Part shown: one piece after another, positions 41,893 to 50,631 of the stretch
Layout of the letters: every line of letters starts with the position of its first letter
Numbering within the stretch: the first letter of the stretch is position 1
NCBI GenBank assembly: GCA_020639295.1
Contig: JACKGY010000006.1
Location: forward strand, 186,001-250,000
Length of the DNA: 64,000 nt
Direction of reading: 5' to 3'
Origin: Planctomycetota bacterium
Lineage (GTDB): Bacteria; Planctomycetota; GCA-002687715; DRQF01
Notes under the pieces: generated by a model
Database searches by the model: none
Told to the model about the DNA's origin: nothing
Seen by the model: only the letters and a program-made list of their open reading frames with translations
Program-made: the position numbers and the translations under genes

Positions 41893-44253
41893 TCAAGGAC
41901 GAGGACGGAGCCGCAAGGTCGAGGTCACCGGTCCCAGCGCCATCGGCTCGGGTCGACCTTCGACCCAGGAGCGATGGAGATCACCATAGTGGGACGAGCG
42001 GAAGTGGCCGCTCTGGCCACCCGGCGTTTCGAGGATGGCCCGATCCGGCGCCGCGGGCGCGACTACCATCCGCATGCTGGCGCCGAAGCGATCGGTCTGC
42101 GCGCGCACCGTGTTGGCATCGCCGGGCAGGGGTTGACGAGGCAGGTTGAAGAAGTGGTTCAGGGGCGGGACCTTGCCGAGCGGGTGCTCGAAGGGCGGCT
42201 GGTGGAAGTCGCCCCAGCGCATGGTGAGGCTCAGTCCCGGATCACGATCGACCTGGAGCACGAGATCGCCGAAGACGCGGCCCGCGAGTTCCTCGTAGGA
42301 CGAGAATCGCGGGTCGAGCAGATGCGTCGGCCGCTCGGCCAGGAGGCGAAAGACGACCTCGTCGACCGCGGGCCAGTTGTAGACGAAGCGCTCGTCGGCC
42401 GCGGCGCTGGGCGCCACGAGCGGTGCGATCAGGGCCTCGCGCAGGCGCTCGGCGAAGAGCTTGATCAGATGGAGACCGCGCGCGTCCAGGTCCGCGCGAC
42501 CGTTCCAGGCCTCGACCTCGGCGAAGGCGATGGCGAGCACCCGGTCGTCGCCGGCCGCGGCGCGGAGCCCGAGCAGGAAGTCGCGGTAGCGGTCGTACTG
42601 GGCGTCGCGGCAGTCGAGCTGCATCGCGAGCAGATCCGCCTCGTCGAACTGCGGCCGCTCGGCGAGCATCTCCGCGATCCGGGCCGCGCGCCAGGCCGGC
42701 ACCCAGATCCGCGAGAGCCTCCGCGCCAGGGGCAGGGCGACCAGACGGTTGTTGGCGCTGAACAGGACCCCATCGGGCGGGTCGACCAGGCGAGGCCGTT
42801 CGGTCTCGTCGAGACCGCCCTCCCAGCGCCGGCTGCCGTCGGCGCGCGAGACCGGCAGCTTGCCGTCGAAGCCGACCCGACGCGGCAGATGGCCGGTGAG
42901 GACCCAGCCGATCCGACCGTCGGCGGCGGCGACGAGGAGGTTCTGCGCCGGGCCCTGCCAGCGGGCACCGAGTTCGAGAGCCTCGTCCAGGCTCCGGCAG
43001 TTCATCATCCCGAGCAGGGCGATGTCGTGGGTCCTCGGGTCGAGTCCGGTCGACTGCAAGGCGAGCGGTCGGCCCTTCAGGTCCTCGTCGACCACCGGTC
43101 CCCAGCGGGTCAGGCGCACGACCAGCTCCTCGGCGGTGGCCCCGGCCACCGCGATGGTCTCGCGGCGCTCGCCGAAGGCCTCGTTGCCCTCCGGCGTCCG
43201 GTAGCGCCCCGGGTCGGCGGGATCGACCTCGACCACGACCAGGTCCTCGTGGTCGGCCATGCCATTGGTGAGTCCCCAGGCGATGTGCTCGTTGGCGCCG
43301 ATCAGGAACCCGGGCACGCCGGGCGCGGTGACGCCGCGAACCACGAGGCCCGGCGCCACGAACTCCATGCGGAACCAGGGGCCCGGCACGCTGGAGTTCA
43401 GATGCGGGTCGTTGGCCAGCATCGCCTGACCGCTCCGGGACCGACGCGCGGACACCGCCCAGTTGTTCGAACCGAGCCCGCTGTCGTCGTAGGTCCGCAC
43501 CAGGTCGCGGGTGACCGGGACCGGCTCGCGGGCGCGCAGGTCGATCAGCTCCGGTCCGGGCAAGGCGGGTGGATCGCCGCCCGGGTCGTCCAGGAGGGTC
43601 CGATCGCCGGGCGCCAGGTCCGGGGTCAGGAACTCGACCAGCTCGGCGGGGAGGGTCTCGGCCATGACCCCCAGCTCACGCTCGTAGCGCCCGTTCATCG
43701 ACAGGACCTGGAAGAAGTAGAAGCCCACCATCAGGCAATCCTCGGCCAGGAACGGTCGTGGATCGCGACGCAGCACGAGGTACTCCGGCGGGACGTCGTC
43801 GAGTCGGGCGAGGCCCGCGCCGACGCCGGCGGCATAGGCCTCGAACAGCTCGCGATCACCGGCGGAGAGGGCGGCGAACATGGCCCGGGCGACGCCGCGG
43901 CAGCCGAGCTTGCGCTTGGCGCGATCGATCTCGAGCGCCCGCTCGCCGAAGAGCTCGGCGAGTTCACCGCCGGCGAAGCGGCGGGCCAGATCCATCTGGA
44001 AGAACCGTTCCTGGGCGTGGACGAAACCCTGACCGAAGGCCAGATCCCGGAGCCCTCCGGCCTCGATCCGGACCTGCCCGCGCTCGTCGCGATGAATGGC
44101 GATCTCCGCTTCCGGCCCGACCAGCTCGATCACGCCCTCCGTCTTCGGCAAGGAGGCATCGAGTCGATGGCGGATGTAGAGGAGCAGGACGGCGAAGACG
44201 AGGATGATCAGTCCGAGGGTGAGCGGGATGAGCTTCTTCCAGCGGATCTTCAT
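41893..44253 (-). CDS. Penicillin acylase-family N-terminal-nucleophile hydrolase
   Basis: 786 residues anchored by an N-terminal membrane helix (LIPLTLGLIILVFAVLLLYI). The family precursor is cut autocatalytically before a serine; here Ser262 in GLGSNNWAVSARRS is that nucleophile. Earlier motifs GFVHAQERFFQMDLARRFAGGELAE and later FLIGANEHIAWGLTNG are typical. Substrates include beta-lactams, acyl-homoserine lactones and other N-acyl amides; the specific one is unknown. The start at 44253 has GGAG six bases upstream. Confidence 0.92.
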   Translation of the reverse strand: MKIRWKKLIPLTLGLIILVFAVLLLYIRHRLDASLPKTEGVIELVGPEAEIAIHRDERGQVRIEAGGLRDLAFGQGFVHAQERFFQMDLARRFAGGELAELFGERALEIDRAKRKLGCRGVARAMFAALSAGDRELFEAYAAGVGAGLARLDDVPPEYLVLRRDPRPFLAEDCLMVGFYFFQVLSMNGRYERELGVMAETLPAELVEFLTPDLAPGDRTLLDDPGGDPPALPGPELIDLRAREPVPVTRDLVRTYDDSGLGSNNWAVSARRSRSGQAMLANDPHLNSSVPGPWFRMEFVAPGLVVRGVTAPGVPGFLIGANEHIAWGLTNGMADHEDLVVVEVDPADPGRYRTPEGNEAFGERRETIAVAGATAEELVVRLTRWGPVVDEDLKGRPLALQSTGLDPRTHDIALLGMMNCRSLDEALELGARWQGPAQNLLVAAADGRIGWVLTGHLPRRVGFDGKLPVSRADGSRRWEGGLDETERPRLVDPPDGVLFSANNRLVALPLARRLSRIWVPAWRAARIAEMLAERPQFDEADLLAMQLDCRDAQYDRYRDFLLGLRAAAGDDRVLAIAFAEVEAWNGRADLDARGLHLIKLFAERLREALIAPLVAPSAAADERFVYNWPAVDEVVFRLLAERPTHLLDPRFSSYEELAGRVFGDLVLQVDRDPGLSLTMRWGDFHQPPFEHPLGKVPPLNHFFNLPRQPLPGDANTVRAQTDRFGASMRMVVAPAAPDRAILETPGGQSGHFRSSHYGDLHRSWVEGRPEPMALGPVTSTLRLRPRP

Positions 44254-44326
44254 CGGGGACTCCGGGCAGGGACCAGCGGGCTCCGGAGTTGTAGCAGCCC
44301 GCGGCGGCCGGGCACAGCGGGCCCGA

Positions 44327-47269
44327 TCAGCCCTGGCGATGCTCGGCGAGCAGCCGGGCGCAGAGCCCCACGAGGGCACGCCGGTCGATCGGCTTGCTGG
44401 CATAGGCGTCGCTGCCGGCGGCGAGACAACGAACGCGGTCCTCGGTCATGGCGTGGGCCGTGAGCGCGACGATGGGGATCACGTCGCCCCGGTCTCGCAA
44501 GGTGCGCATCAGGGTCAGGCCGTCCATCTCGGGCATCTGCACGTCGGTGAGCAGGAGATCGAAGGGGCGCCCGTCCGCGCGGGCACGATCGAGCGCGGCC
44601 AGGGCCAGGGCGCCGTTCTCGACCACCTCGACCTCGGCACCGGCCTTGCGCAGCATCAGCGAGATCAGGGTCCGGTTGTCGCGACCATCGTCGGCGAGCA
44701 GGAGCCGCCCCGCGATCGCCACGTCCGGGCCCTCCCCGCCGCGGTCGGTGAAGCGTCGCGCCGTCGGCAGCTCGGTGAAGGTCGGCCCCTCGACCCCGGC
44801 GAGGAGCGGCAGATCGATGCGGAAGAGCGAACCGACGCCCGGCTCGCTGCGCACCAGGACGATGTCGCCATCGAGCAGATTGGCGAGTCGCCGCGAGATG
44901 GTCAGTCCGAGCCCGGTGCCGCCGTGGCGACGGGTGACCGAGGCGTCGGCCTGATTGAAGGGCTGGAAGAGCCGCTGGGCGGCCTCGGCGGGGATGCCCT
45001 CGCCGCTGTCCTCGACCTCGAGCTGCAGGACCTCGCGACCGCGATCGTCGGTGACGATTCGCGCCCGCAGGATGATGCGCCCGATGGCGGTGAACTTGGC
45101 CGCGTTGCCCATCAGGTTGATGAGGATCTGGCGGAGGCGGGTCGGATCGCTCCGGATCGTGCAGGGCAGCGGGGTCTCGATCTCGATGCCGAGGCCGACG
45201 CCATCGCTCTCGACCCGCGCTCGGATCATCGCCACGACGTCGCGCAGGAGCTCGTCGAGGCGCACGTCGAGCCACTCGACGGCCATCCGCCCGGCATCGA
45301 TCTTCGACAGATCGAGCACGTCGTTGAGGATGGCCAGGAGGTGGCGGCCGGCCCCGATGATGGTCTCGATCGTCTGCTCGCGGCGATCGCGGTCGGAGGC
45401 CAGTTCATCGTCGTCGCCGAGCAGTTCGGAGTAGCCGAGCACCGCGGTGAGCGGCGTCCGGATCTCGTGACTCATGTTGGCCAGGAACTCGCTCTTCGCC
45501 CGGTTGGCGGCCTCGGCCGCCAGCTTGGCCTCGACCAGCTCGGCCTGGAGGGACTCCCGCTCGGTCACGTCGAAGCAGCCGCCGGAGTAGCCGACGAACT
45601 CGCCGCTCGGCGCGTGGCGGGGGACGCAGTGGCTCTCGACCGTACGATATTCGCCGTCCAGGCGGCGGAGCCTGAACTGGAGCTCGAAGGGCCGGTGATG
45701 CCGCCAGGCCTCGTTCAGGGCCGCGAGGCAGGCCTCGCGATCGTCGGGATGGAGCCCCTCGGCCCAGCCGCGGCCGAGTTCCTGGGCGACGCTCCGACCA
45801 CGGAAGCTGGTCCAGCCGCGGTTGAAATCGGTGAAGGCGGCATGCTCGTCGGCGAGCCAGACCATCACCGGAATCGTGTCGGCGAGCATGCGGAACCGGG
45901 CCTCGCTTTCGGTCAGCCGCTCCTCGAAGAGGCGTCGCTCGGTGACCTCGAGTTCGAGGGCCATGTAGCCGGTCACGGAGCCGGTCGGGTCGCGGAGCGG
46001 CTCGATCTCGATCTGGACCCAGTAGGGATCGCCGCCCTTGCGGTAGTTGACCAGCTCGACGGTGATGCCCAGGCCTCGCCTGATCGCCGACGCCACCTTC
46101 GCGACCTCGCTCCGGTCGGTCGCCTGCCCCTGCAGGACCTGGCCCGGCTTGCGGCCGAGGACCTCCTCCGCCGTGTAGCCGGTGAGCCGACTGAAGGCCG
46201 GATTGGTCCAGCGGACCCGGCCCTTGCGGTCGGTGATGATCACGGCATTGCTGGTGCGCCGGACGATCTCGGCCAGCTGGGCGGACTCGTCCAGGACCCG
46301 AGCGAGCTGGCGACCGTGGCCGAGGAGGCGGCGACGGAAGTAGTGAAAGGCGAACATCGCCGCCAGGATGATGGCGCCGGCGGGAACGAGCCCGGCCAGG
46401 GCCTCGGCCAGGGCCCGGTCCTGAGCGGCGCGCAGGCCCGCCGCCTCCAGCTCGAGGACGAGCAGCGCCCGGACCTGCCCCTGACGATCCCGGACGGGAG
46501 CGTGGACGGTGAGCAGCTCCTCGTCACCCTCGCGGCGAGGTCGGCCGACCACGGTCTCGCCGGCGAGCGCCCGTGCTGACGCGGCGGTCGGCACGAAGGC
46601 CGGATCCACCGCGGGCACCAGGGCTCCGACCGGGCCGCCCGCGCGCGCGACCTGCCGGCGCAGCACCAGGATCGGTCGCGGGCCATCGGGCTCCACCCGC
46701 AGCAGGCAGATGGACCGGAGCCGGGCCTGCGAGGTCGCGAAACGCTCGAGAGCAGCCAGACCCGGGCGGCGACCGGCGCCGCCGGTCGGGACCAGCTCCT
46801 GGATGTGATCGGGGTCGAGACTCGTGGCGGCCGCGGCCGCCAGACCGCGGAGGTTGTCCTCGTGGACGCGCAGGACGCCCTGGCGGGAGACGTCGAGCAT
46901 GCCGTAGCTGGCCACGCCCGCGACACCGAGGACGACGAGACCGACGAGCGCGGTCTCCAGCAGGGCCCGGCGCCGGTCCTGGCGCTCGCCCGCCTCGTGG
47001 TCGGTGGCCCCGCCGGCCGGCTTCGGGCCGAGCCCCCCGACCGGGAGCGACGCGAGGTCGCCCAGGCTGGCCTCGCAACGTCTCAGGATGAGAGGGGCGG
47101 CGAGGAGGGCGAGCAGGCCGGCATCGAGGAGGACGCCGGCCAGGCCGTCCGCCGAGGCGAGGAGACTCGGCAGGATCAACATGATGGCCGATTCGACGGC
47201 CACCAGGATGAACGCGACCTCGAGGATGAGGCGGAAGGACCGGGTCGACCTGGGGCCTTTTTCCGTCAT
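44327..47269 (-). CDS. Hybrid sensor histidine kinase (PAS-PAS-HK-REC)
   Basis: 980 residues. The N-terminus has three or four membrane segments (to about residue 125), then a periplasmic region and another helix near 295-315. Two PAS domains follow (NAVIITDRKGRVRWTNPAFSRLTGY; IPVMVWLADEHAAFTDFN), then the dimerisation H-box NMSHEIRTPLTA, an HATPase domain (NLMGNAAKFTAIG, DSGEGIP, GTGLGLTISRRL) and a C-terminal receiver with Asp in LTDVQMPEMDG and Lys in ASKPID. No HPt domain is present, so phosphotransfer partners lie elsewhere. Confidence 0.94.
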   Translation of the reverse strand: MTEKGPRSTRSFRLILEVAFILVAVESAIMLILPSLLASADGLAGVLLDAGLLALLAAPLILRRCEASLGDLASLPVGGLGPKPAGGATDHEAGERQDRRRALLETALVGLVVLGVAGVASYGMLDVSRQGVLRVHEDNLRGLAAAAATSLDPDHIQELVPTGGAGRRPGLAALERFATSQARLRSICLLRVEPDGPRPILVLRRQVARAGGPVGALVPAVDPAFVPTAASARALAGETVVGRPRREGDEELLTVHAPVRDRQGQVRALLVLELEAAGLRAAQDRALAEALAGLVPAGAIILAAMFAFHYFRRRLLGHGRQLARVLDESAQLAEIVRRTSNAVIITDRKGRVRWTNPAFSRLTGYTAEEVLGRKPGQVLQGQATDRSEVAKVASAIRRGLGITVELVNYRKGGDPYWVQIEIEPLRDPTGSVTGYMALELEVTERRLFEERLTESEARFRMLADTIPVMVWLADEHAAFTDFNRGWTSFRGRSVAQELGRGWAEGLHPDDREACLAALNEAWRHHRPFELQFRLRRLDGEYRTVESHCVPRHAPSGEFVGYSGGCFDVTERESLQAELVEAKLAAEAANRAKSEFLANMSHEIRTPLTAVLGYSELLGDDDELASDRDRREQTIETIIGAGRHLLAILNDVLDLSKIDAGRMAVEWLDVRLDELLRDVVAMIRARVESDGVGLGIEIETPLPCTIRSDPTRLRQILINLMGNAAKFTAIGRIILRARIVTDDRGREVLQLEVEDSGEGIPAEAAQRLFQPFNQADASVTRRHGGTGLGLTISRRLANLLDGDIVLVRSEPGVGSLFRIDLPLLAGVEGPTFTELPTARRFTDRGGEGPDVAIAGRLLLADDGRDNRTLISLMLRKAGAEVEVVENGALALAALDRARADGRPFDLLLTDVQMPEMDGLTLMRTLRDRGDVIPIVALTAHAMTEDRVRCLAAGSDAYASKPIDRRALVGLCARLLAEHRQG

Positions 47270-47383
47270 GAATGCCTGCGTCCCCGGACTCCGGCCGCGA
47301 GCCGCTCCGCGCGGACTCTCACCTAGCCCCTATCGGGTCGGCGCCCGGCCACGGTTGAGCGGACCGCCGCGCCTAAAGGCTTT

Positions 47384-47435
47384 CCCCTGGGGATCTCGGG
47401 TGAATTCCCCAGGGGTGGCAAGTCCTCCCCTGGGG
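47384..47435. promoter_or_regulatory. Three CCCCWGGGG palindromes upstream of the MscS gene
   Basis: CCCCTGGGG at 47384-47392, CCCCAGGGG at 47407-47415 and CCCCTGGGG at 47427-47435, spaced 23 and 20 bases (start to start). This is about two helical turns each, which suits cooperative binding on one DNA face. They lie 62 bp before the MscS ATG and 115 bp before the divergent kinase ATG. Confidence 0.45.
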
Positions 47436-47496
47436 CCGGCCATCCGGCAGGGATAGAACGGAGAAAAGCGCCCCTGACGAGAACACGGTGAGAACG

Positions 47497-48768
47497 ATGA
47501 AGAACCTGCTCTGCCTCCTGTTCCTGACCCTCCTGGCGGCCCAGGCCCCGGCCCAGGAGCCGAAGCCCCAGCTCCCCCCGGTCGACGCCAAGATCGAAAC
47601 CGCCGAGCTCGAGAACCAGATCAAGACCCTGGAGAAGGACCAGCTGCCGGCCTTCGCCGACGCCTGGTGGGCCGAGGTCCAGCGCCTCGAGAAGGCGGTG
47701 GTCGAGGTCGGCCAGCGCAAGGTGAAGGCCAAGGGCGACGAGGCCAAGAAGCTCCTCGACGAGCTGCAGGTGAAGATCGAGCAGCGTGATCTCGTGGTCG
47801 AGCGGCTGAAGATCATCCAGCGCGAGCTGGTGGCCGCCGGCAACCAGGAGAAGGCGGACGCGGTCGGTTCCAAGATCAAGTCGCTGAAGGCCGCCACGGA
47901 CTTCGCCGACCTCACCGACGTCAACGAACTCTGGACGCTGGGGATCAACTGGCTCAAGTCGCCCACCGGCGGCATCAAGCTGGGCATGAGCATCCTCGGC
48001 TTCTTCGTGATCCTGGTCCTGGCCCGCATCCTGTCCAACATCGGCGCCACGATCGTCAGCAAGGCCATCCACACCTCGCGGATGAAGGCCTCGAACCTGC
48101 TCAAGGACTTCTTCGTCAACACCACGCGGAAGACCATCTTCTTCGCCGGCGTGATCATGGCGCTGTCGAAGATCGGCATCGACATCGGCCCCCTGCTCGC
48201 CGGTATCGGTGTCCTCGGTTTCGTGGTCGGCTTCGCGCTCCAGGGCACGCTGTCGAACTTCGCCTGCGGCATCATGATCCTGCTCTACCGCCCCTACGAC
48301 GTGGGCGACGTGGTCAGCGCCGCCGGCGCCACCGGCAAGGTCACCGAGATGAGCCTGGTCTCCACCACCCTGACCACGCCCGACAACCAGGTGGTCATCA
48401 TCCCCAACTCCTCGATCTGGGGCGGCGTGATCACCAACATCACCGGCAACGACACCCGCCGGGTCGACATGACCTTCGGCATCGGCTACGGCGACGACAT
48501 CAAGAAGGCCCTCGAGGTCCTGACCCGGATCGTCAACGGCCACGACAAGGTCCTGAAGGACCCGGCCCCGGTGATCCAGCTCCACGAGCTCGCCGACAGC
48601 TCGGTCAACTTCGTCGTCCGCCCCTGGTCCAAGACCGGTGATTACTGGGCCGTCTACTGGGACGTGACCCGGGCGGTGAAGGAGCAGTTCGACGCCGAGG
48701 GCATCTCGATCCCCTTCCCGCAGCAGGACGTCCACGTCCACGGACTCGAGCGCCTGATGAAGTCCTGA
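47497..48768 (+). CDS. MscS-family mechanosensitive channel with exported coiled-coil N-terminus
   Basis: 423 residues: a signal peptide (MKNLLCLLFLTLLAAQAPAQ), a charged coiled-coil region (residues about 35-130), then transmembrane helices (IKLGMSILGFFVILVLARIL) and the MscS pore/beta domain (GIGVLGFVVGFALQGTLSNFACGIMILLYRPYDVGDVV). The Gly/Ala-rich pore helix and the beta domain VTEMSLVSTTLTTPDNQVVIIPNS are standard. It releases osmolytes under hypo-osmotic stress. Start at 47497; GTG at 47488 is possible. A strong intrinsic terminator follows. Confidence 0.93.
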   Translation: MKNLLCLLFLTLLAAQAPAQEPKPQLPPVDAKIETAELENQIKTLEKDQLPAFADAWWAEVQRLEKAVVEVGQRKVKAKGDEAKKLLDELQVKIEQRDLVVERLKIIQRELVAAGNQEKADAVGSKIKSLKAATDFADLTDVNELWTLGINWLKSPTGGIKLGMSILGFFVILVLARILSNIGATIVSKAIHTSRMKASNLLKDFFVNTTRKTIFFAGVIMALSKIGIDIGPLLAGIGVLGFVVGFALQGTLSNFACGIMILLYRPYDVGDVVSAAGATGKVTEMSLVSTTLTTPDNQVVIIPNSSIWGGVITNITGNDTRRVDMTFGIGYGDDIKKALEVLTRIVNGHDKVLKDPAPVIQLHELADSSVNFVVRPWSKTGDYWAVYWDVTRAVKEQFDAEGISIPFPQQDVHVHGLERLMKS

Positions 48769-48788
48769 TCTCGCTTTATGCACATATC

Positions 48789-48824
48789 AAGGGCCCGGTC
48801 GTCTTGGCGACCGGGCCCTTTCTC
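48789..48824 (+). terminator. Intrinsic terminator after the MscS gene
   Basis: A 13-bp perfect stem (arm AAGGGCCCGGTCG), loop TCTTGG, followed by TCTC within a T-rich run. Confidence 0.88.
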
Positions 48825-48911
48825 GTGGAGATCGCCGGCAGCGGATGGCTGTTGCCATCAACCTGGTGCCCTGGCTCCCGGACAAAATCCACCCGGATCC
48901 GGTTGATGATC

Positions 48912-48925
48912 ATGAGCATATTCAT
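48912..48925. promoter_or_regulatory. ARG-box-like site upstream of argR
   Basis: ATGAGCATATTCAT is a 10-of-14 palindrome resembling ArgR boxes (ATGAAT...ATTCAT), 48 bases before the argR ATG. It is the most AT-rich spot in the promoter, consistent with autoregulation of the arginine operon. Confidence 0.6.
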
Positions 48926-48973
48926 AGAGTTCGGGCTTCCCCGGTGAGTTCCGGACCGGCCCCAGGAAGGACC

Positions 48974-49435
48974 ATGCCCGCACGCCCCGAAGACCGAGAG
49001 ACCCGCCACCGCGCCATCCGCGACATCCTCGCCCGCGAGGCGGTGGCCAACCAGGACGAGCTGGTCGCCCAGCTCGAGGCCCAGGGGCTGCGGACCACCC
49101 AGTCCGGCATCTCCCGGGACCTGCGCCACCTCGGGGTGATCAAGCAGAACGGCCGCTACCGCCTGCCGGCCAACGCGGCGAGCGACGAGCGCGCCCTGGC
49201 CCAGCTCGCCCCGCTCCTGCACACGATCCGGACCGCGGGCCCCAACCTCCTGGTCTGCCTGACCGAGACCGGCTCGGCCTCGCGCGCGGCCCTGACCCTC
49301 GATCGGGCCGCCCTTCCCGAGGTCGTCGGCACCATCGCCGGCGACGACACCATCTTCATCGCCGTGGACACGAGCCGGGATCAGGCCCGCCTCGTCGGCC
49401 TCCTGCGGCGGATCATGACCGAGGTGCCAAGATGA
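48974..49435 (+). CDS. argR: Arginine repressor
   Basis: 153 residues. An N-terminal winged helix (RHRAIRDILAREAVANQDELVAQLEAQG, then TTQSGISRDLRHLGVIK) and a C-terminal arginine-binding oligomerisation domain (TAGPNLLVCLTETGSASRAALTLD, VVGTIAGDDTIFIAV). It should repress this operon when arginine is plentiful. The start at 48974 has AGGAAGG upstream. Its stop overlaps the argG ATG (ATGA). Confidence 0.95.
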   Translation: MPARPEDRETRHRAIRDILAREAVANQDELVAQLEAQGLRTTQSGISRDLRHLGVIKQNGRYRLPANAASDERALAQLAPLLHTIRTAGPNLLVCLTETGSASRAALTLDRAALPEVVGTIAGDDTIFIAVDTSRDQARLVGLLRRIMTEVPR

Positions 49436-50631
49436 GCGGAACCGTGGTCCTCGCCTTCTCCGGCGGACTGGACACCTGCTGGTGCGTTCTGAAGCTGCGC
49501 GAGCAGGGTTTCGAGGTGGTCACCGTGACCGTCGACGTCGGTGGCATCGACGCCGACGAGCGGGAGAGCCTGGCCGCGAAGAGCCGGGCCCTGGGCGCGC
49601 GCGAGCACCGCCAGGTCGACGCCCGCCAGCTCTATCACGACGAGATCCTGCGCTACCTGATCATGGGCAACGTCAGGAAGGGCGCCGTCTATCCGCTCTG
49701 CGTCGGCAGCGAACGCAGCCTCCAGGCCCGGGTCTCCGCCGAGGTCGCCGCCGAGCTCGGCGCCGGTGCCCTGGCCCACGGCTGCACCGCCGCCGGCAAC
49801 GACCAGGTCCGCTTCGAGATCGCCCTGGCCGCGGCCGCGCCCGGCCTCGAGATCATCGCCCCGGTGCGCGACCTCGGGCCGCGCCGGGAGGAGCAGATCG
49901 CCGCCCTGACCGCGGCCGGCCTGCCGCTACCCGCCGGCGGTGGCCTCTACTCGATCAACTCCGGCCTCTGGGGCGTGACCATCGGCGGTCGCGAGACCCT
50001 GACCAGCGAGGGCTCGCTGCCGGAGGAGGCCTGGGTTCGCACCCGGGGCGCCTTCGCCGATCTCGACCGGCGCGAGACTCTCCGGCTCGGCTTCGCGGCC
50101 GGCGAGGTCACCAGCCTGAACGGCGAGGGCGGCGCGGCGATCGAGCTGATCGAGCGCATCGACGCGATCGCCGCCGCCTTCGGCATCGGCCGCGGGATCC
50201 ACCTCGGCGAGACCATCCTCGGCACCAAGGGGCGGGTCGCCTTCGAGGCGCCGGCGGCCACCCTGATCCTGGCCGCCCACCGCGAGCTGGAGAAGCTGGT
50301 CCTCACCGGCGCCCAGATCCGGATCAAGGAGTCGCTGGCCGAGACCTACGGCGAGCTGGTCCACGGCGGCCGGCACGCCGATCCGGCCTGCCGCGACATC
50401 GAGGCCCTGTTCCGCTCCAGCCAGGAGCGCGTCGACGGCGAGGTCACGATCGAGCTGCGCCCCGGCCACATGATGGTGACCGGCCTGAAGTCTCCCTGGT
50501 CGCTGATGGGCGCGAGCCGGTCGGTCTACGGCGAGAGCGCCGGCGAATGGAGCGGCGCCGAGGCCCGTGGTTTCTCCCGTCTGGTCGGCCTGCCCACCAT
50601 CCTCCACGCCCGTATCGGAGGGCCGCGATGA
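49432..50631 (+). CDS. argG: Argininosuccinate synthase
   Basis: 399 residues. It ligates citrulline and aspartate using ATP. The PP-loop VLAFSGGLDTCWC is present, as are HGCTAAGNDQVRFE and SINSGLWG, both typical. It is coupled to argR upstream and, by another ATGA overlap, to an uncharacterised P-loop gene downstream. Confidence 0.97.
   Translation: MSGTVVLAFSGGLDTCWCVLKLREQGFEVVTVTVDVGGIDADERESLAAKSRALGAREHRQVDARQLYHDEILRYLIMGNVRKGAVYPLCVGSERSLQARVSAEVAAELGAGALAHGCTAAGNDQVRFEIALAAAAPGLEIIAPVRDLGPRREEQIAALTAAGLPLPAGGGLYSINSGLWGVTIGGRETLTSEGSLPEEAWVRTRGAFADLDRRETLRLGFAAGEVTSLNGEGGAAIELIERIDAIAAAFGIGRGIHLGETILGTKGRVAFEAPAATLILAAHRELEKLVLTGAQIRIKESLAETYGELVHGGRHADPACRDIEALFRSSQERVDGEVTIELRPGHMMVTGLKSPWSLMGASRSVYGESAGEWSGAEARGFSRLVGLPTILHARIGGPR

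Noticed and set aside
44204..46579. 791-codon plus-strand frame opposite the histidine kinase
   Set aside because: The minus-strand kinase has ordered PAS, H-box, ATPase and receiver motifs; the plus frame shows none.
48856..48908. CATCAACC/GGTTGATG inverted repeat before argR as an attenuator or riboswitch
   Set aside because: Eight-base arms 37 bases apart without further structure or a terminator-type stem; too weak to call.
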